64,000 nucleotides of DNA, taken from NCBI GenBank assembly GCA_029555965.1, contig JAKQHY010000098.1:1-64000 (forward strand), written 5' to 3'. The translations under genes and the position numbers were made by a program. Below the pieces are notes generated by a model. It ran no database searches. It had not been told where the DNA came from and saw nothing but the letters and a program-made list of their open reading frames with translations. The stretch comes from Chloroflexota bacterium (GTDB lineage Bacteria; Chloroflexota; Anaerolineae; B4-G1; SLSP01). Below are positions 54,069 to 63,947 of this stretch, piece by piece. Within the stretch, counting starts at the first letter, position 1. Every line of letters begins with the position of its first letter.

Positions 54069-57000
54069 CTACTGCCGCATCACCAGCGGCAAATACACCC
54101 GCAGCCCTTCGGGGCCAACGAGCGCGAAGTCGCTGAGGTGACAGAGGTGCAGGGCGATGCGGTTAGCGGCTGGCTCGCGGGTATAGTATCGCTCCAACTG
54201 TTCCGGCGTGCCGAGGGCAATGGTGCCGTGTTCGAGCTGGTAGCACGAGTTGGCAGCGTCAATGGCATTCGCCCACGCGCCGTCGGCGGGACGGGTGTAG
54301 AGGCGCAGGCCGGCCTCGCGGAGGCGGGCGATGTCGGCGTCCGCATACTCCACGGTGATGGTGAACGGCGCAGTGAAAGCCGGGCGACTCGTCAGGCCGA
54401 AGGCGTGACCGCCGAAGGCCAGGGCGACACTCCTCTCGTTGGGCAATGTTTCGGTGATTGCAGACAGTGGGTAATAGCAAACAGTTGCGGTCTCACTGAA
54501 GGTGTTGGCCGGAATGAAGACGTGTGTGGGATTGCCGAGGCCGTCCGTGTAGATGAGGTTGACGGCTAGACCGGGGGACGAAACTTCACATATCCCATTA
54601 AGAATACTCAGTGTGTGACTGCGACTGAGCGCGCCTGCCGGATTGGCGACGCTGACGGTAATCGTCTTGTTGCCGGGGGTATCCCATTGGAAAGCCACGC
54701 TGTCGCTGGCGGCATTGATGCGATGCGTGACGGGTGTTTGTTCATCGGCCATCCAGGTGAAAGTGAGCGGCAGGGTCGCTGTTACATTCGCTGTTGCGTT
54801 GAATGTGTACGTCGTGTGCGCATACCCCCAGTTGGGGGCGTCGAGCGTGAGCGAGACCGGCGGCTCGGCAACGCGCGTCAGGGCATGGGCGATGGCGGCG
54901 CGCGTCTCCACCAGGTCGGTGGGGACGTGGCTGAAGCGCGTGCGCGAGTCCACGACTTGCGCTACATAATCATCGCTGATGTTGGCGACGTCCACCTCCG
55001 GGTCGCCGCCTGCGAGCAGCCACAGGTACTCATAATCCTCCATCCCGTCGCGCAGGTTCTCCCAGCGGAGGGAGGGGACGAGCCGGTGGCCGTTCGCGCC
55101 GCACGCGCTCAGGGCGCTGCCATCCTGGTTGGGCGGATAGAAGAAGAAGCCGTCGCCGTTGTCCATGCCGGTCACGTTGGGCGTCGTCCACGGGTTGGGC
55201 GACCAGTCGGTGGCGTCGTAGTGGACCAGGCCGCCCACCCGCTCGGCCCAGGCCAGCCAGGGCGTGAGCCGCGCCTCGACGCCGGGGTGGCTCATCAGGA
55301 TGGGGTTGGGGAGCGGCGGGTCGTCGCCGTAGAGATAGTACCACCACACGTCCTCGCCGTGATTTTTCTGGCGGTCGTGGCTCTTCTCCGGCTCGTAACA
55401 GCTGATGGTGGGCATCCAGATGTCAATTTTTGCCTCGCCGTAGGTGGGGTTGTCGTAGATGTAAGGCTCGACTTGTTCGGAAAGCAGCAGGCGCAGGTCG
55501 GGCGCGTGCTGTTTGTACATCCGCGCGAGGTAGGCCACCACGTCATAATCGCTGTATGTCTGCGGCTCGTTGACGATATGCGCGTACCCGGTTTGGCTGA
55601 AGGGATGCGTCGGGTCCGCGATGTAGTCATTCAGCGCGTGCAAGTAAGCCTGCCATTTGGCGTTGTAGGCGCTGCCAGCGGGCGGATCGGTCCCCCTGGA
55701 GAGGCTGCAATACGACGAGGGCCGGCTGTTGGGCGCGTCATTCTGCCACGGGCCGAAGACGACAAAGGATGAGAAGCCATAGCCATCGTTGAAATCTTGC
55801 CCCAGGATGTATTTCAATCCCTGGAAGGTGAAATACCAGGGGTCTGTCGGTGTGCCGATTTCCAAAACCTCGTCGGCGCAGTCGAACCAGGAATAGGAAA
55901 TCCCGGCCGGCCAGCCTACCCCTTTGGGCGTGAGCCGGTGATTGATGAAATCTTGTTTGAACGCCTCCACCATCTCCCAATAGCAGTCCCAATCGCCGTA
56001 GCCCTGGTAAACGTCCTCGACGATGCTGCTCCACCCAAAGCCCCACTCCGAATCCAGGTGCGTCTCACGGGGTAGGGCGAAATCCCAGACTTCCAGTTCC
56101 ACCGGAATGACTGCGCTGCCGATGGCAACTGTCCCCTGATAGACGCCGGGCGCGGCCTTCCAGGGAACGTTGACGGTGAACCAGAGCGGCTGGTTCTCAC
56201 CGGCCGGGAAGCTGACCGCTGCGCCGTTGTCCAGCGGGAAGAGCGGGTCGGGCCAGAGGCCGAAGCGGTCGAAATGATCGCCCGCCGTCGTAATGGTCAC
56301 GTAGTCCACCCGGTGCAGCGTGGGCGCGGGGATGACGTCCGCGCCTTTCGTGAACGTGCTCGCGGTTACGACCAGGTTCTGCGCTGTGGGGGATTGGACG
56401 ACCAGTTGGAACGGTTCAAACTCCCCCTTGGCCGCGCTCACCTGCAAGGGCGCCGTAGCGACGGGGACGGCCATAGTCTTGAGAATTTTCTCGACGGTGG
56501 GCGCGGCCCAGACCGCGAGGTCGCCCGTGTTTGCATCGGCGATGCGGTGGTAATAGCCGCCGGCTTCCGGCTGGCCGGCCATCCCGGTGCGGGTGGGCGT
56601 CCCCAGGTCGGTTGCCAACTCCGGCAGCGGATGCCCCTCGTGGGTCAACACATCGAAGTAGACGTAGTATTGCGACGCACCGCCGCTGACACGCCAGCGG
56701 AGCGCGCCGGCATCCTGATCCACCAGCCGCAAATGGTCGAACCATAAGGTCATAACGTCGCCATCGTCCCAGAAGCCGTTAGGGCCATGCACGTCGCCGT
56801 CAATGTTGTCGCGGGTGTGGAACTCCATCCGCGTGATGTTGCTCAGGTTAAGACCGTCGGCGGGCCAGCACTTATCCAGCGGATGGAGGCTGACGCTGGC
56901 GGCGTTCCATTGGTCGAGGGCAAGCGGCGGGCCGCCCTGCGTGATTGAGCCGCCATCGCAGGCGTTGTAGAGCTTGTACCAGTAGAGGTCCGGCGCCTGA

Positions 57001-57569
57001 TCGAGCGCGCTGGCGTTGACTTCGGGCCATACATCGTAGACGAAGACCTCGTAAGCGCTCCAATCCCGGCGCGGATCGCTGCCGGCGATATGGAACTCGA
57101 CGCCGGGGTAGCCGTAGCCGCCCGCTTCGTTGATGACGGTGGCTTTGAGGCTGCCCGCGCCTTGCGAGAAGCGTGTTTTGTCGGCTTCCGCGTTGCCGTC
57201 GTTGACCGTCCAGTAGACGCCGGACGAACTCCAGCCGATCTGCGGGTTTTCGGCGTCTTCCAACAGCGTGCTGTACGTTTCGGCGTAGGGGACTACGTCG
57301 CCGGGGGTGTTCCCCATGTACTGCACTACGCGGATAGAGTGTATATCCAGCAGCGCGTGATTGAGTCCAAGCGCCGCAAACGCCTCGGTGAAGTTGATGG
57401 CGACCTCCGCCACCCCTGCGCCGCTTGCCGTGACGGGGATGCGGTAAGGCCAGGCCTCATTCCACCAGGCGTCGGCGGCGTCGGCGCGGGCCGGGGGAAC
57501 ATGCGGTTCGACCATGCTTACGCCTAGTAGGGCGATGAGTGCAATCCAATGAATAAGTTTGTATTTCAA
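54069..57569 (-). CDS. Secreted DUF4091 glycoside-hydrolase-like protein
   Basis: 1166 aa. A signal peptide (1-30, ending ARADA) is followed by a beta-rich region (about 35-370). The DUF4091-type region (about 385-920) has FDRFGLWPDPLFPLD, a barrel-like centre with VNEPQTYSDYD, and the signature LRWENLRDGMEDYEYLWLL. A PKD-like domain (about 925-1000) and a beta-rich tail follow, ending in VYLPLVMRQ. DUF4091 proteins are related to glycoside hydrolases; the substrate is unknown. The SD AGAGGAGG derives from the composite repeat at 57573-57660. Confidence 0.85.
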   Translation of the reverse strand: MKYKLIHWIALIALLGVSMVEPHVPPARADAADAWWNEAWPYRIPVTASGAGVAEVAINFTEAFAALGLNHALLDIHSIRVVQYMGNTPGDVVPYAETYSTLLEDAENPQIGWSSSGVYWTVNDGNAEADKTRFSQGAGSLKATVINEAGGYGYPGVEFHIAGSDPRRDWSAYEVFVYDVWPEVNASALDQAPDLYWYKLYNACDGGSITQGGPPLALDQWNAASVSLHPLDKCWPADGLNLSNITRMEFHTRDNIDGDVHGPNGFWDDGDVMTLWFDHLRLVDQDAGALRWRVSGGASQYYVYFDVLTHEGHPLPELATDLGTPTRTGMAGQPEAGGYYHRIADANTGDLAVWAAPTVEKILKTMAVPVATAPLQVSAAKGEFEPFQLVVQSPTAQNLVVTASTFTKGADVIPAPTLHRVDYVTITTAGDHFDRFGLWPDPLFPLDNGAAVSFPAGENQPLWFTVNVPWKAAPGVYQGTVAIGSAVIPVELEVWDFALPRETHLDSEWGFGWSSIVEDVYQGYGDWDCYWEMVEAFKQDFINHRLTPKGVGWPAGISYSWFDCADEVLEIGTPTDPWYFTFQGLKYILGQDFNDGYGFSSFVVFGPWQNDAPNSRPSSYCSLSRGTDPPAGSAYNAKWQAYLHALNDYIADPTHPFSQTGYAHIVNEPQTYSDYDVVAYLARMYKQHAPDLRLLLSEQVEPYIYDNPTYGEAKIDIWMPTISCYEPEKSHDRQKNHGEDVWWYYLYGDDPPLPNPILMSHPGVEARLTPWLAWAERVGGLVHYDATDWSPNPWTTPNVTGMDNGDGFFFYPPNQDGSALSACGANGHRLVPSLRWENLRDGMEDYEYLWLLAGGDPEVDVANISDDYVAQVVDSRTRFSHVPTDLVETRAAIAHALTRVAEPPVSLTLDAPNWGYAHTTYTFNATANVTATLPLTFTWMADEQTPVTHRINAASDSVAFQWDTPGNKTITVSVANPAGALSRSHTLSILNGICEVSSPGLAVNLIYTDGLGNPTHVFIPANTFSETATVCYYPLSAITETLPNERSVALAFGGHAFGLTSRPAFTAPFTITVEYADADIARLREAGLRLYTRPADGAWANAIDAANSCYQLEHGTIALGTPEQLERYYTREPAANRIALHLCHLSDFALVGPEGLRVYLPLVMRQ

Positions 57570-57572
57570 AGT

Positions 57573-57660
57573 TAACCTCCTCTGTAATAGCCACAGAGCA
57601 CACAGAGGTCACAGAGAAAAAGAAAACTTGTGTCCTTTGTGTCCTTCGTGGTGAAAGATT
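57573..57660 (-). repeat. Composite repeat, minus orientation
   Basis: On the minus strand: AAAATCTTTCACCACGAAGGA, then ACACAAAGGA units, then CTCTGTGAC, CTCTGTGTG and CTCTGTGGC, and TATTACAGAGGAGG directly before ATG 57569. The order is the same as at 40838-40961, but it lacks the GGAATTC block. Confidence 0.7.
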
Positions 57661-57760
57661 TTTATTTTGATGCTGGATACAATTTTCGGTCGTTGCCGGC
57701 CAGATAGATTCGATGGAGACCTCAATGGTATACCCGTTGGGGAATTTCGCAAAGTACGGG

Positions 57761-57802
57761 AAAACAAAAAGCCCCTAAAGGTGGGGAGGCCTTTAGGGGC
57801 TT
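57761..57802 (-). terminator. Intrinsic terminator of the DEAD-box helicase gene
   Basis: AAGCCCCTAAAGG (57769-57781) pairs exactly with 57790-57802. The minus strand then reads a T-rich tail (57770-57761). Confidence 0.85.
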
Positions 57803-57825
57803 GTGATTTTTGGTCTGCGCCGGGC

Positions 57826-59592
57826 TTACTCGGCGATGCCGATGTTGGCGGACTTGCCGCGCATCCAGAAGTGTTGCATGGTTTGCAGGACGTGCGCGGC
57901 GTGCTTCTCGGACACGTCCACGAAGGTTCGGTGCTGCTGGATGTCAATGGCGCCGATGGCGCGGCCAGGAATGTCGGCCTCGGTGGCAATCGCCCCGACC
58001 ACGTCGCCAGGGCGGACGCCGTGCGATTTGCCGACGTTGAGCACCATCCGCACCATGCCGCGCTCCTGCTGACCGGGGATGCGCCCGAATCGGCTCCGTT
58101 TGCGTTCGGGCTTGTCCTGGTCGCGCTCGGATTGATCTTGATCCCGTTCGGGAGTGCCCTGGCCGCGTCCCGGCTTGCTCTTGCCACGTTCCGGCTTGCT
58201 CTTGGATGGGGTCGGCTTACCCTTGCCCGGTTCCGGCTTGCCGTAGCGACTCTTGGCCGGGCGCGGTTGCGGCGGCGGAACTTCGCGCACATCCTCAATG
58301 GGGCGCTGTTGTTCCTTGGCGCGCGCCAGTTGGATGGCGGCGGCGGCGATGTTCGCGGGATCATAGCCGGCGGCGATGAGTTGCGTGACCATGTCGCGCT
58401 CCTGAGCGGGCGTTGTATCGAGGCCCGGCTGCAACTTTTCCAAGAAGCGCACGGCGCGGCGGGCGGCGATGTCGGCGGCGGAGGGCAGCTTGGCGCGTTG
58501 GATGGGCTGTCGGGTGTGTTGTTCGATGGTCCTCATGCGGTATTGTTCGCGGGAGTTGATGAGGGTGACGGCGATGCCTTTTTTGCCTGCGCGCCCGGTG
58601 CGCCCAATGCGGTGGACGTAGCTCTCGGTATCGAAGGGGATGTCGTAGTTGATGACGTGGGAGATGTCCTCGATGTCCAGCCCCCGCGCGGCCACATCGG
58701 TGGCGACGAGGACGGCGACGCGCCCCCGGCGGAAGCGTTCCATCACCGTTTCCCGCGCGGCCTGGTTGAGGTCGCCGTGCAGCGCCTCGACCTGGAAGCC
58801 GCGCGCCAGCAGCGCATCCGACAGTTCGGCGGCGCCCAACTTGGTGCGGGTAAAGACGAGGACGCCGGTGAGGTCTTCCATTTCCAACAATCGCGTGAGG
58901 GCGGCCAGCTTGTCCTCTTCGTAAACCACGTAATACCGCTGTTCGGTCTCGGCCACAGTCATCCGCTCCGGGTTAACGGTAATGCTTTCCGGATTGCGCA
59001 TGTAGCGGTCGGCCAGGCGGCGAATGGGGGCCGGCATGGTCGCTGAGAACAGCGCGGTCTGCCGGTCTTCCGGCATCTCGCCCAGGATAGCTTCGATGTC
59101 CTCGATGAAGCCCATGCTTAACATCTCGTCGGCTTCGTCGAGCACCAGGTAGCGCACGCCGCTGAGGTCAAGCGCGCCCTTGCGGATCAGGTCCAGCAGG
59201 CGGCCCGGCGTGCCCACGACAACATCAATGCCGCGTTCCAGCCGACCGATCTGGCGGTCATAGGATTGCCCCCCGTAGACGGCCAGCACGCGCGCGCCGT
59301 GATGTTTGCCGTATTGGTGGACGGCCCGCGCGACCTGGATCGCCAGCTCGCGGGTGGGGGTGACTATCAAGCCCTGAACATGGGGTTGTAGGGGGTCGAG
59401 GAGGTGCAGCAGCGGCAGCGTAAACGCGGCGGTTTTGCCGGTGCCGGTCTGCGCCTGTCCTACGACATCGCGCCCGGATAACAAGAGGGGGATTGTGCGC
59501 GCTTGAATCGGCGTGGGCGTCTCGTAGTCCAACTCATCAATGGCCTGCAAGAGGGTTGGATGCAGGCCGAAACTCTCAAATTCACTTGACAT
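57826..59592 (-). CDS. DEAD-box RNA helicase (DeaD/CsdA type)
   Basis: 588 aa. Q motif TPTPIQ, motif I AQTGTGKT (47-54), PTRELA, motif II VLDEADEML, SAT, and the late HRIGRTGRAG. After the helicase core comes a low-complexity basic linker (about 430-510; repeats of KPERGKSK and SERDQDK type) and a DbpA-like RNA-binding domain (about 515-588, RMVLNVGKSHGVRPGDVVGAI). This is the DeaD layout. It unwinds structured RNA in ribosome assembly and mRNA turnover, often under cold stress. The leader of about 220 nt is highly structured. Confidence 0.93.
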   Translation of the reverse strand: MSSEFESFGLHPTLLQAIDELDYETPTPIQARTIPLLLSGRDVVGQAQTGTGKTAAFTLPLLHLLDPLQPHVQGLIVTPTRELAIQVARAVHQYGKHHGARVLAVYGGQSYDRQIGRLERGIDVVVGTPGRLLDLIRKGALDLSGVRYLVLDEADEMLSMGFIEDIEAILGEMPEDRQTALFSATMPAPIRRLADRYMRNPESITVNPERMTVAETEQRYYVVYEEDKLAALTRLLEMEDLTGVLVFTRTKLGAAELSDALLARGFQVEALHGDLNQAARETVMERFRRGRVAVLVATDVAARGLDIEDISHVINYDIPFDTESYVHRIGRTGRAGKKGIAVTLINSREQYRMRTIEQHTRQPIQRAKLPSAADIAARRAVRFLEKLQPGLDTTPAQERDMVTQLIAAGYDPANIAAAAIQLARAKEQQRPIEDVREVPPPQPRPAKSRYGKPEPGKGKPTPSKSKPERGKSKPGRGQGTPERDQDQSERDQDKPERKRSRFGRIPGQQERGMVRMVLNVGKSHGVRPGDVVGAIATEADIPGRAIGAIDIQQHRTFVDVSEKHAAHVLQTMQHFWMRGKSANIGIAE

Positions 59593-59619
59593 GGGTACTC
59601 CTTTTTGTTTTGATAGAAT

Positions 59620-59772
59620 TGACGCAGTTGACCGAAAAAAACCTTCCCGTAAGTTTATTGGAGCTGCGGAGCCTCTGCTTCACGTTGAAAGCTCCCCATT
59701 GTGCTTCCCGGAAGGTCAGGCTGCGTCAGTCCTATTCCCAACAAAACAGCCCGGCCATTATTGGCAGGGCTG
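59620..59772 (-). promoter_or_regulatory. Structured leader with two terminator-like hairpins
   Basis: On the minus strand, CAGCCCTGCC (59772-59763) pairs with GGCCGGGCTG (59756-59747) before TTTT. ACCTTCC (59716-59710) pairs with GGAAGGT (59647-59641) before a T7 run (59641-59635). A rival fold pairs TGACGCAG (59728-59721) with CTGCGTCA (59627-59620) and TGACC (59718-59714) with GGTCA (59633-59629), using part of the second stem. Confidence 0.55.
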
Positions 59773-59820
59773 CTGGGTCCCCAAGCAGGCTTTTATACGA
59801 TAAACTAACGTACTGAGGAG

Positions 59821-59848
59821 ATTATATCACAAAGGGTGTAGAGTGCAA
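59821..59848 (-). promoter_or_regulatory. Promoter of the DEAD-box helicase gene
   Basis: The minus strand reads TTGCAC (59848-59843), 16 nt, TATAAT (59826-59821). The start would be near 59814, about 220 nt before the ATG. Confidence 0.7.
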
Positions 59849-59862
59849 TGGTATCTATAATC

Positions 59863-60969
59863 TCAAGTAAAGAGCAACATGGTGGAAGTCTGGTTGATAT
59901 GTCCCAGGTATTGCTCGCCGTAGGTGGAGAATCCCGCCGTAGGAATACCCGCAAAAATCTTCCCGTACTCTTCCCATTGTCCCCACTGCTCTAACTGGAG
60001 GGCCCGGAAGCAGCAGTTAAAATGGAGCAAACCAGAAATCCGGCCCAGTTTTTCCTTTTGGGTCTGGACAACGGCCTGCGTATCCTTAACAATATCCGTG
60101 GCTTGCAGCAAACTGAGTTCCGTTCCCTCCTTGATGTTGCAGAAAAACACCAGGGCCTCATCCCGGAACTCTCTAAGGCCGCGCACATAAGGTTCTCCCT
60201 CTACCATCAGCCCAAAGGGTTGATCCATAAACTTGCTGCTGGCTTGCTCCTGCGGCAGCCCGACCGCCCGCGCATAGACCTGGCTGGCCGGTTCGCCGTC
60301 AAATTCAAACACGATCCGTTCGGCTTCATTCACCCGCGTGGCTTTGAGCACCTTTTTCACGGAACAGAAACTCTGGGTCTTGACCACCTCAAAGCCGGTT
60401 TGGGGCTTTAACAGGGCTAAGACGGCCGCATTGGTGTAGGCCGCGCCATCGGCAAAAACGTAAGTGGTTTGAAGCTTCATATCATCTGCGGCCGATCCGC
60501 CCACAAAGAGGATGTTGGTGAGATCGCCAATTTTTTCCATCACCTTTTCTTCAGCGCCGCTCAGTCCGTCTATGAGGATCAAGCCAACATACTGTTTAAC
60601 ATCCAGGTCCATCATCTTTTGCCCGGTGTGCGCTTCAAAGGCGGTGAATACTTGCGGAACCTGGTTTTCGGTTTTGAGGTTATGCACGACCCCGATCGTG
60701 ACATCTTCCAGAGCTTCCCCATCAAATGCCATTGCCACCACGGAATGCCTGAGCACTTTGTCGTTGACCAGTTCGCCGGCGGTGGTACAGCCGATCACTT
60801 TCGCCGTTGAGAACTGCTTTTGCATCGCCGCCGCCAGCGCCGCAGGTTCGAAGCTGGATGAAGCGAAAAACAAGACAAGCCTGGGGGAGAGGTCTGATAA
60901 CTGGGCAGCAAGATCGGCTGCATTTCTTTCTGGGGATGTTTCCATAGAGTATACAGGTCTGATTGCCAT
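59863..60969 (-). CDS. FIST domain sensory protein
   Basis: 368 aa, cytoplasmic. The N-terminal FIST part has LVLFFASSSFEPAALAAAM and VIGCTTAGEL, then LILIDGLSGAEE and FVGGSAADD. The C-terminal FIST_C part has VEGEPYVRGLRE, FFCNIKEGTELSLLQ, and a late LHFNCCFRAL, with AGIPTAGFSTYGEQ at the end. FIST domains are thought to bind small ligands such as amino acids and usually work with kinases or cyclases. It has no output domain, so its partner is probably the 66-aa protein 16 nt upstream. Confidence 0.9.
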   Translation of the reverse strand: MAIRPVYSMETSPERNAADLAAQLSDLSPRLVLFFASSSFEPAALAAAMQKQFSTAKVIGCTTAGELVNDKVLRHSVVAMAFDGEALEDVTIGVVHNLKTENQVPQVFTAFEAHTGQKMMDLDVKQYVGLILIDGLSGAEEKVMEKIGDLTNILFVGGSAADDMKLQTTYVFADGAAYTNAAVLALLKPQTGFEVVKTQSFCSVKKVLKATRVNEAERIVFEFDGEPASQVYARAVGLPQEQASSKFMDQPFGLMVEGEPYVRGLREFRDEALVFFCNIKEGTELSLLQATDIVKDTQAVVQTQKEKLGRISGLLHFNCCFRALQLEQWGQWEEYGKIFAGIPTAGFSTYGEQYLGHINQTSTMLLFT

Positions 60970-60985
60970 ATTCGCCTCTCCTCTC

Positions 60986-61186
60986 TTACAGCGTCACGCC
61001 CATTTCCTGGGCGATGCGTTTTACATCGTTAATAACCCACGGGGTATCTTCAGAATTATCATCGTATTTCTCAGGATCGATACCTTTCAACATCAACTTA
61101 GTTTTTGTCATTAACATGAGGAAGGGATCGCCCCCCGACCGGGTTTCAATGATTTGGTCTATCATCTTCTTTATCTGACCCGCCAT
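60986..61186 (-). CDS. Small helical protein, cotranscribed with FIST
   Basis: 66 aa from ATG 61186 (GGAGA 8 nt upstream). A longer frame starts at 61366, but it begins upstream of the predicted promoter and is rejected. The sequence MAGQIKKMIDQIIETR to VKRIAQEMGVTL is helical and amphipathic with no signal peptide. I recognise no domain. The 16-nt gap to the FIST gene implies one transcript and suggests a partner or adaptor. Confidence 0.7.
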   Translation of the reverse strand: MAGQIKKMIDQIIETRSGGDPFLMLMTKTKLMLKGIDPEKYDDNSEDTPWVINDVKRIAQEMGVTL

Positions 61187-61322
61187 TGTGATATCTCCGT
61201 TTGCACCTGAAAATTGCACTTCTGTGGGAACTTCTTGCGTTCTCAGTTTAGGATGTGATCTTGAAATTACTCTGTACACCAGACCATTTTTCGTGATGAG
61301 AAATAGAGTGATGAACTGATTG

Positions 61323-61351
61323 TAGTGTACACTAGGCTTCAATCTAGTCAA
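61323..61351 (-). promoter_or_regulatory. Promoter with a palindromic operator for the FIST operon
   Basis: The minus strand reads TTGACT (61351-61346), 16 nt, TACACT (61329-61324). The exact 12-bp palindrome TAGTGTACACTA (61323-61334) covers the -10. The rest of the 61187-61488 gap has a degenerate 9-nt-period array near 61395-61440 and CTTTGGACTTTTAACTTTGA-type repeats before GalT. Confidence 0.6.
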
Positions 61352-61392
61352 GGCAAGTATGTGCATCTCCTTCAGTTGAAGTTATAATGTGA

Positions 61393-62553
<1,161 letters not shown>

Positions 62554-62635
62554 GCGTTGGAGGCGTTTCGGCCAGGGAACATGGGGCCAAGTTGAGGGGG
62601 GCGCATCCGGGTTGGTGCTGGCGCACGTGTGGTCG

Positions 62636-62663
62636 AGGGGATGGCGAGCGGTCATCCCCTTTT
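62636..62663 (+). terminator. Intrinsic terminator after galT
   Basis: AGGGGATG (62636-62643) pairs with CATCCCCT (62653-62660). TTTT follows. Confidence 0.7.
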
Positions 62664-62729
62664 GCGTTATCAGGCAGGTGAGTAGAATAGAGGCAGCAGT
62701 GTCGCCAGGTTCTCTTGCAGGGGGTGGAT

Positions 62730-63947
62730 ATGGTGGAAGCGCCGAAAGTGCGCGTATTGGTCGCTGAGGATGATTTCCTGGTCGCCAGGATGATTTGCAG
62801 TTTGTTGAAGGAACGCGGGTATGTGGTGGCCGGGGAAGCTCACAACGGGTTAGAAGCCATTGAGATGACGCAAACGCTGCGGCCTGATGTGGTGTTGATG
62901 GATGTTGCTATTCCTGACATGGATGGGATTGAAGCCAGCATTGCCATCCAGCGGATCTGTCCTACACCCATCATCATTTTGACGGCGTATGAGGCCCTGA
63001 GCTTGGTGGAACGCGCCGCCGCTGCGGGAATTGCGGCCTATTTGGTCAAGCCGCCCAACGCCCGCCAGTTGGAGCGGGCTATCATTATTGCGCGCGCGCG
63101 TTTTGGCGACTTGATGGAGATGCGGCGGCTTAATCACCAATTACGGCTCATCAATGCCGATTTAGAGCGGTTTTCGCGCACGGTCGCTCATGATTTGCGC
63201 CATTTGTTGAGTCCCATTATGGGGTATGCCGAAGTCTTGTACATGGATTATGACACTATCTCACCGGAGGAGGCTCGCAAGGATTTACTCACGATCGTGC
63301 AAGTCGCTAAGGATATGAACAACTTGATTGATGAGTTGTTGGCGCTCGCCCGCGCGCGACAGGAGCACGTTGAGGTTGTGCCATTGGATATGGCGGCGGT
63401 GCTCAATGACGTTTTGCGACGGATGGATTACGCCATCAGAGAACGGCAGGCGCAGGTCGTTATGTTGTCCGACTGGCCGGTATGTTTGGGACATGCTTCT
63501 TGGGTTACAGAAGTCTGGCTTAACTATTTGAGCAATGCCATCAAATATGGCGGCGAGACGCCTACCGTTGAGTTGGGGTGGACGCTGTCGTCCGAATCTT
63601 TGGCGGACGTTTACTGGTCGCCGCCGGAGGAAGACGAATGGCGGATCGTATCGCAGACCGGGGCTTTGTTCCCCCCTAAATCGGCGCTGGAGGGCCGCGC
63701 AGTGGCGTATTTCTGGGTGCGTGATCGTGGCAGCGGGATCGCTGCGGATAAGTTACCGAATGTATTTAATGCTTTCACCCAATTGCACCAGGTCAAATTG
63801 CGCGGACACGGCCTGGGATTATCCATTGTCAAGCGCATTGTCGAGCGCCTGGGGGGGCGCGTGGGCGTTAAGAGCACGGTGGAGGCCGGCAGCACTTTTA
63901 TTTTTACCCTGCCCCTGGCCGAGGGTGAGGAACGTGTGTTGTTGTAA
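62730..63947 (+). CDS. Receiver-histidine kinase
   Basis: 405 aa from ATG 62730; TTG 62715 is a possible alternative start. The N-terminal receiver (about 5-120) has VAEDD, phospho-Asp in VVLMDVAIPD, and Lys in YLVKPP. A short helix leads to the kinase with His in SRTVAHDLRHLLSP, then NYLSNAIKYGG, VRDRGSGI and GHGLGLSIVKRI. It is like the protein at 45257 but lacks the GAF domain. TAGAAT at 62683-62688 may be the -10. The last 53 nt of the window hold no feature I can support. Confidence 0.87.
   Translation: MVEAPKVRVLVAEDDFLVARMICSLLKERGYVVAGEAHNGLEAIEMTQTLRPDVVLMDVAIPDMDGIEASIAIQRICPTPIIILTAYEALSLVERAAAAGIAAYLVKPPNARQLERAIIIARARFGDLMEMRRLNHQLRLINADLERFSRTVAHDLRHLLSPIMGYAEVLYMDYDTISPEEARKDLLTIVQVAKDMNNLIDELLALARARQEHVEVVPLDMAAVLNDVLRRMDYAIRERQAQVVMLSDWPVCLGHASWVTEVWLNYLSNAIKYGGETPTVELGWTLSSESLADVYWSPPEEDEWRIVSQTGALFPPKSALEGRAVAYFWVRDRGSGIAADKLPNVFNAFTQLHQVKLRGHGLGLSIVKRIVERLGGRVGVKSTVEAGSTFIFTLPLAEGEERVLL

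Noticed and set aside
57570-57825. tRNA or small RNA gene in the gap before the DUF4091 gene
   Set aside because: The gap is explained by the composite repeat and the helicase terminator; no cloverleaf is seen here or elsewhere.
61187-61366. N-terminal extension of the 66-aa protein to 126 aa
   Set aside because: Its start would lie upstream of the predicted promoter, and the extension lacks an SD.
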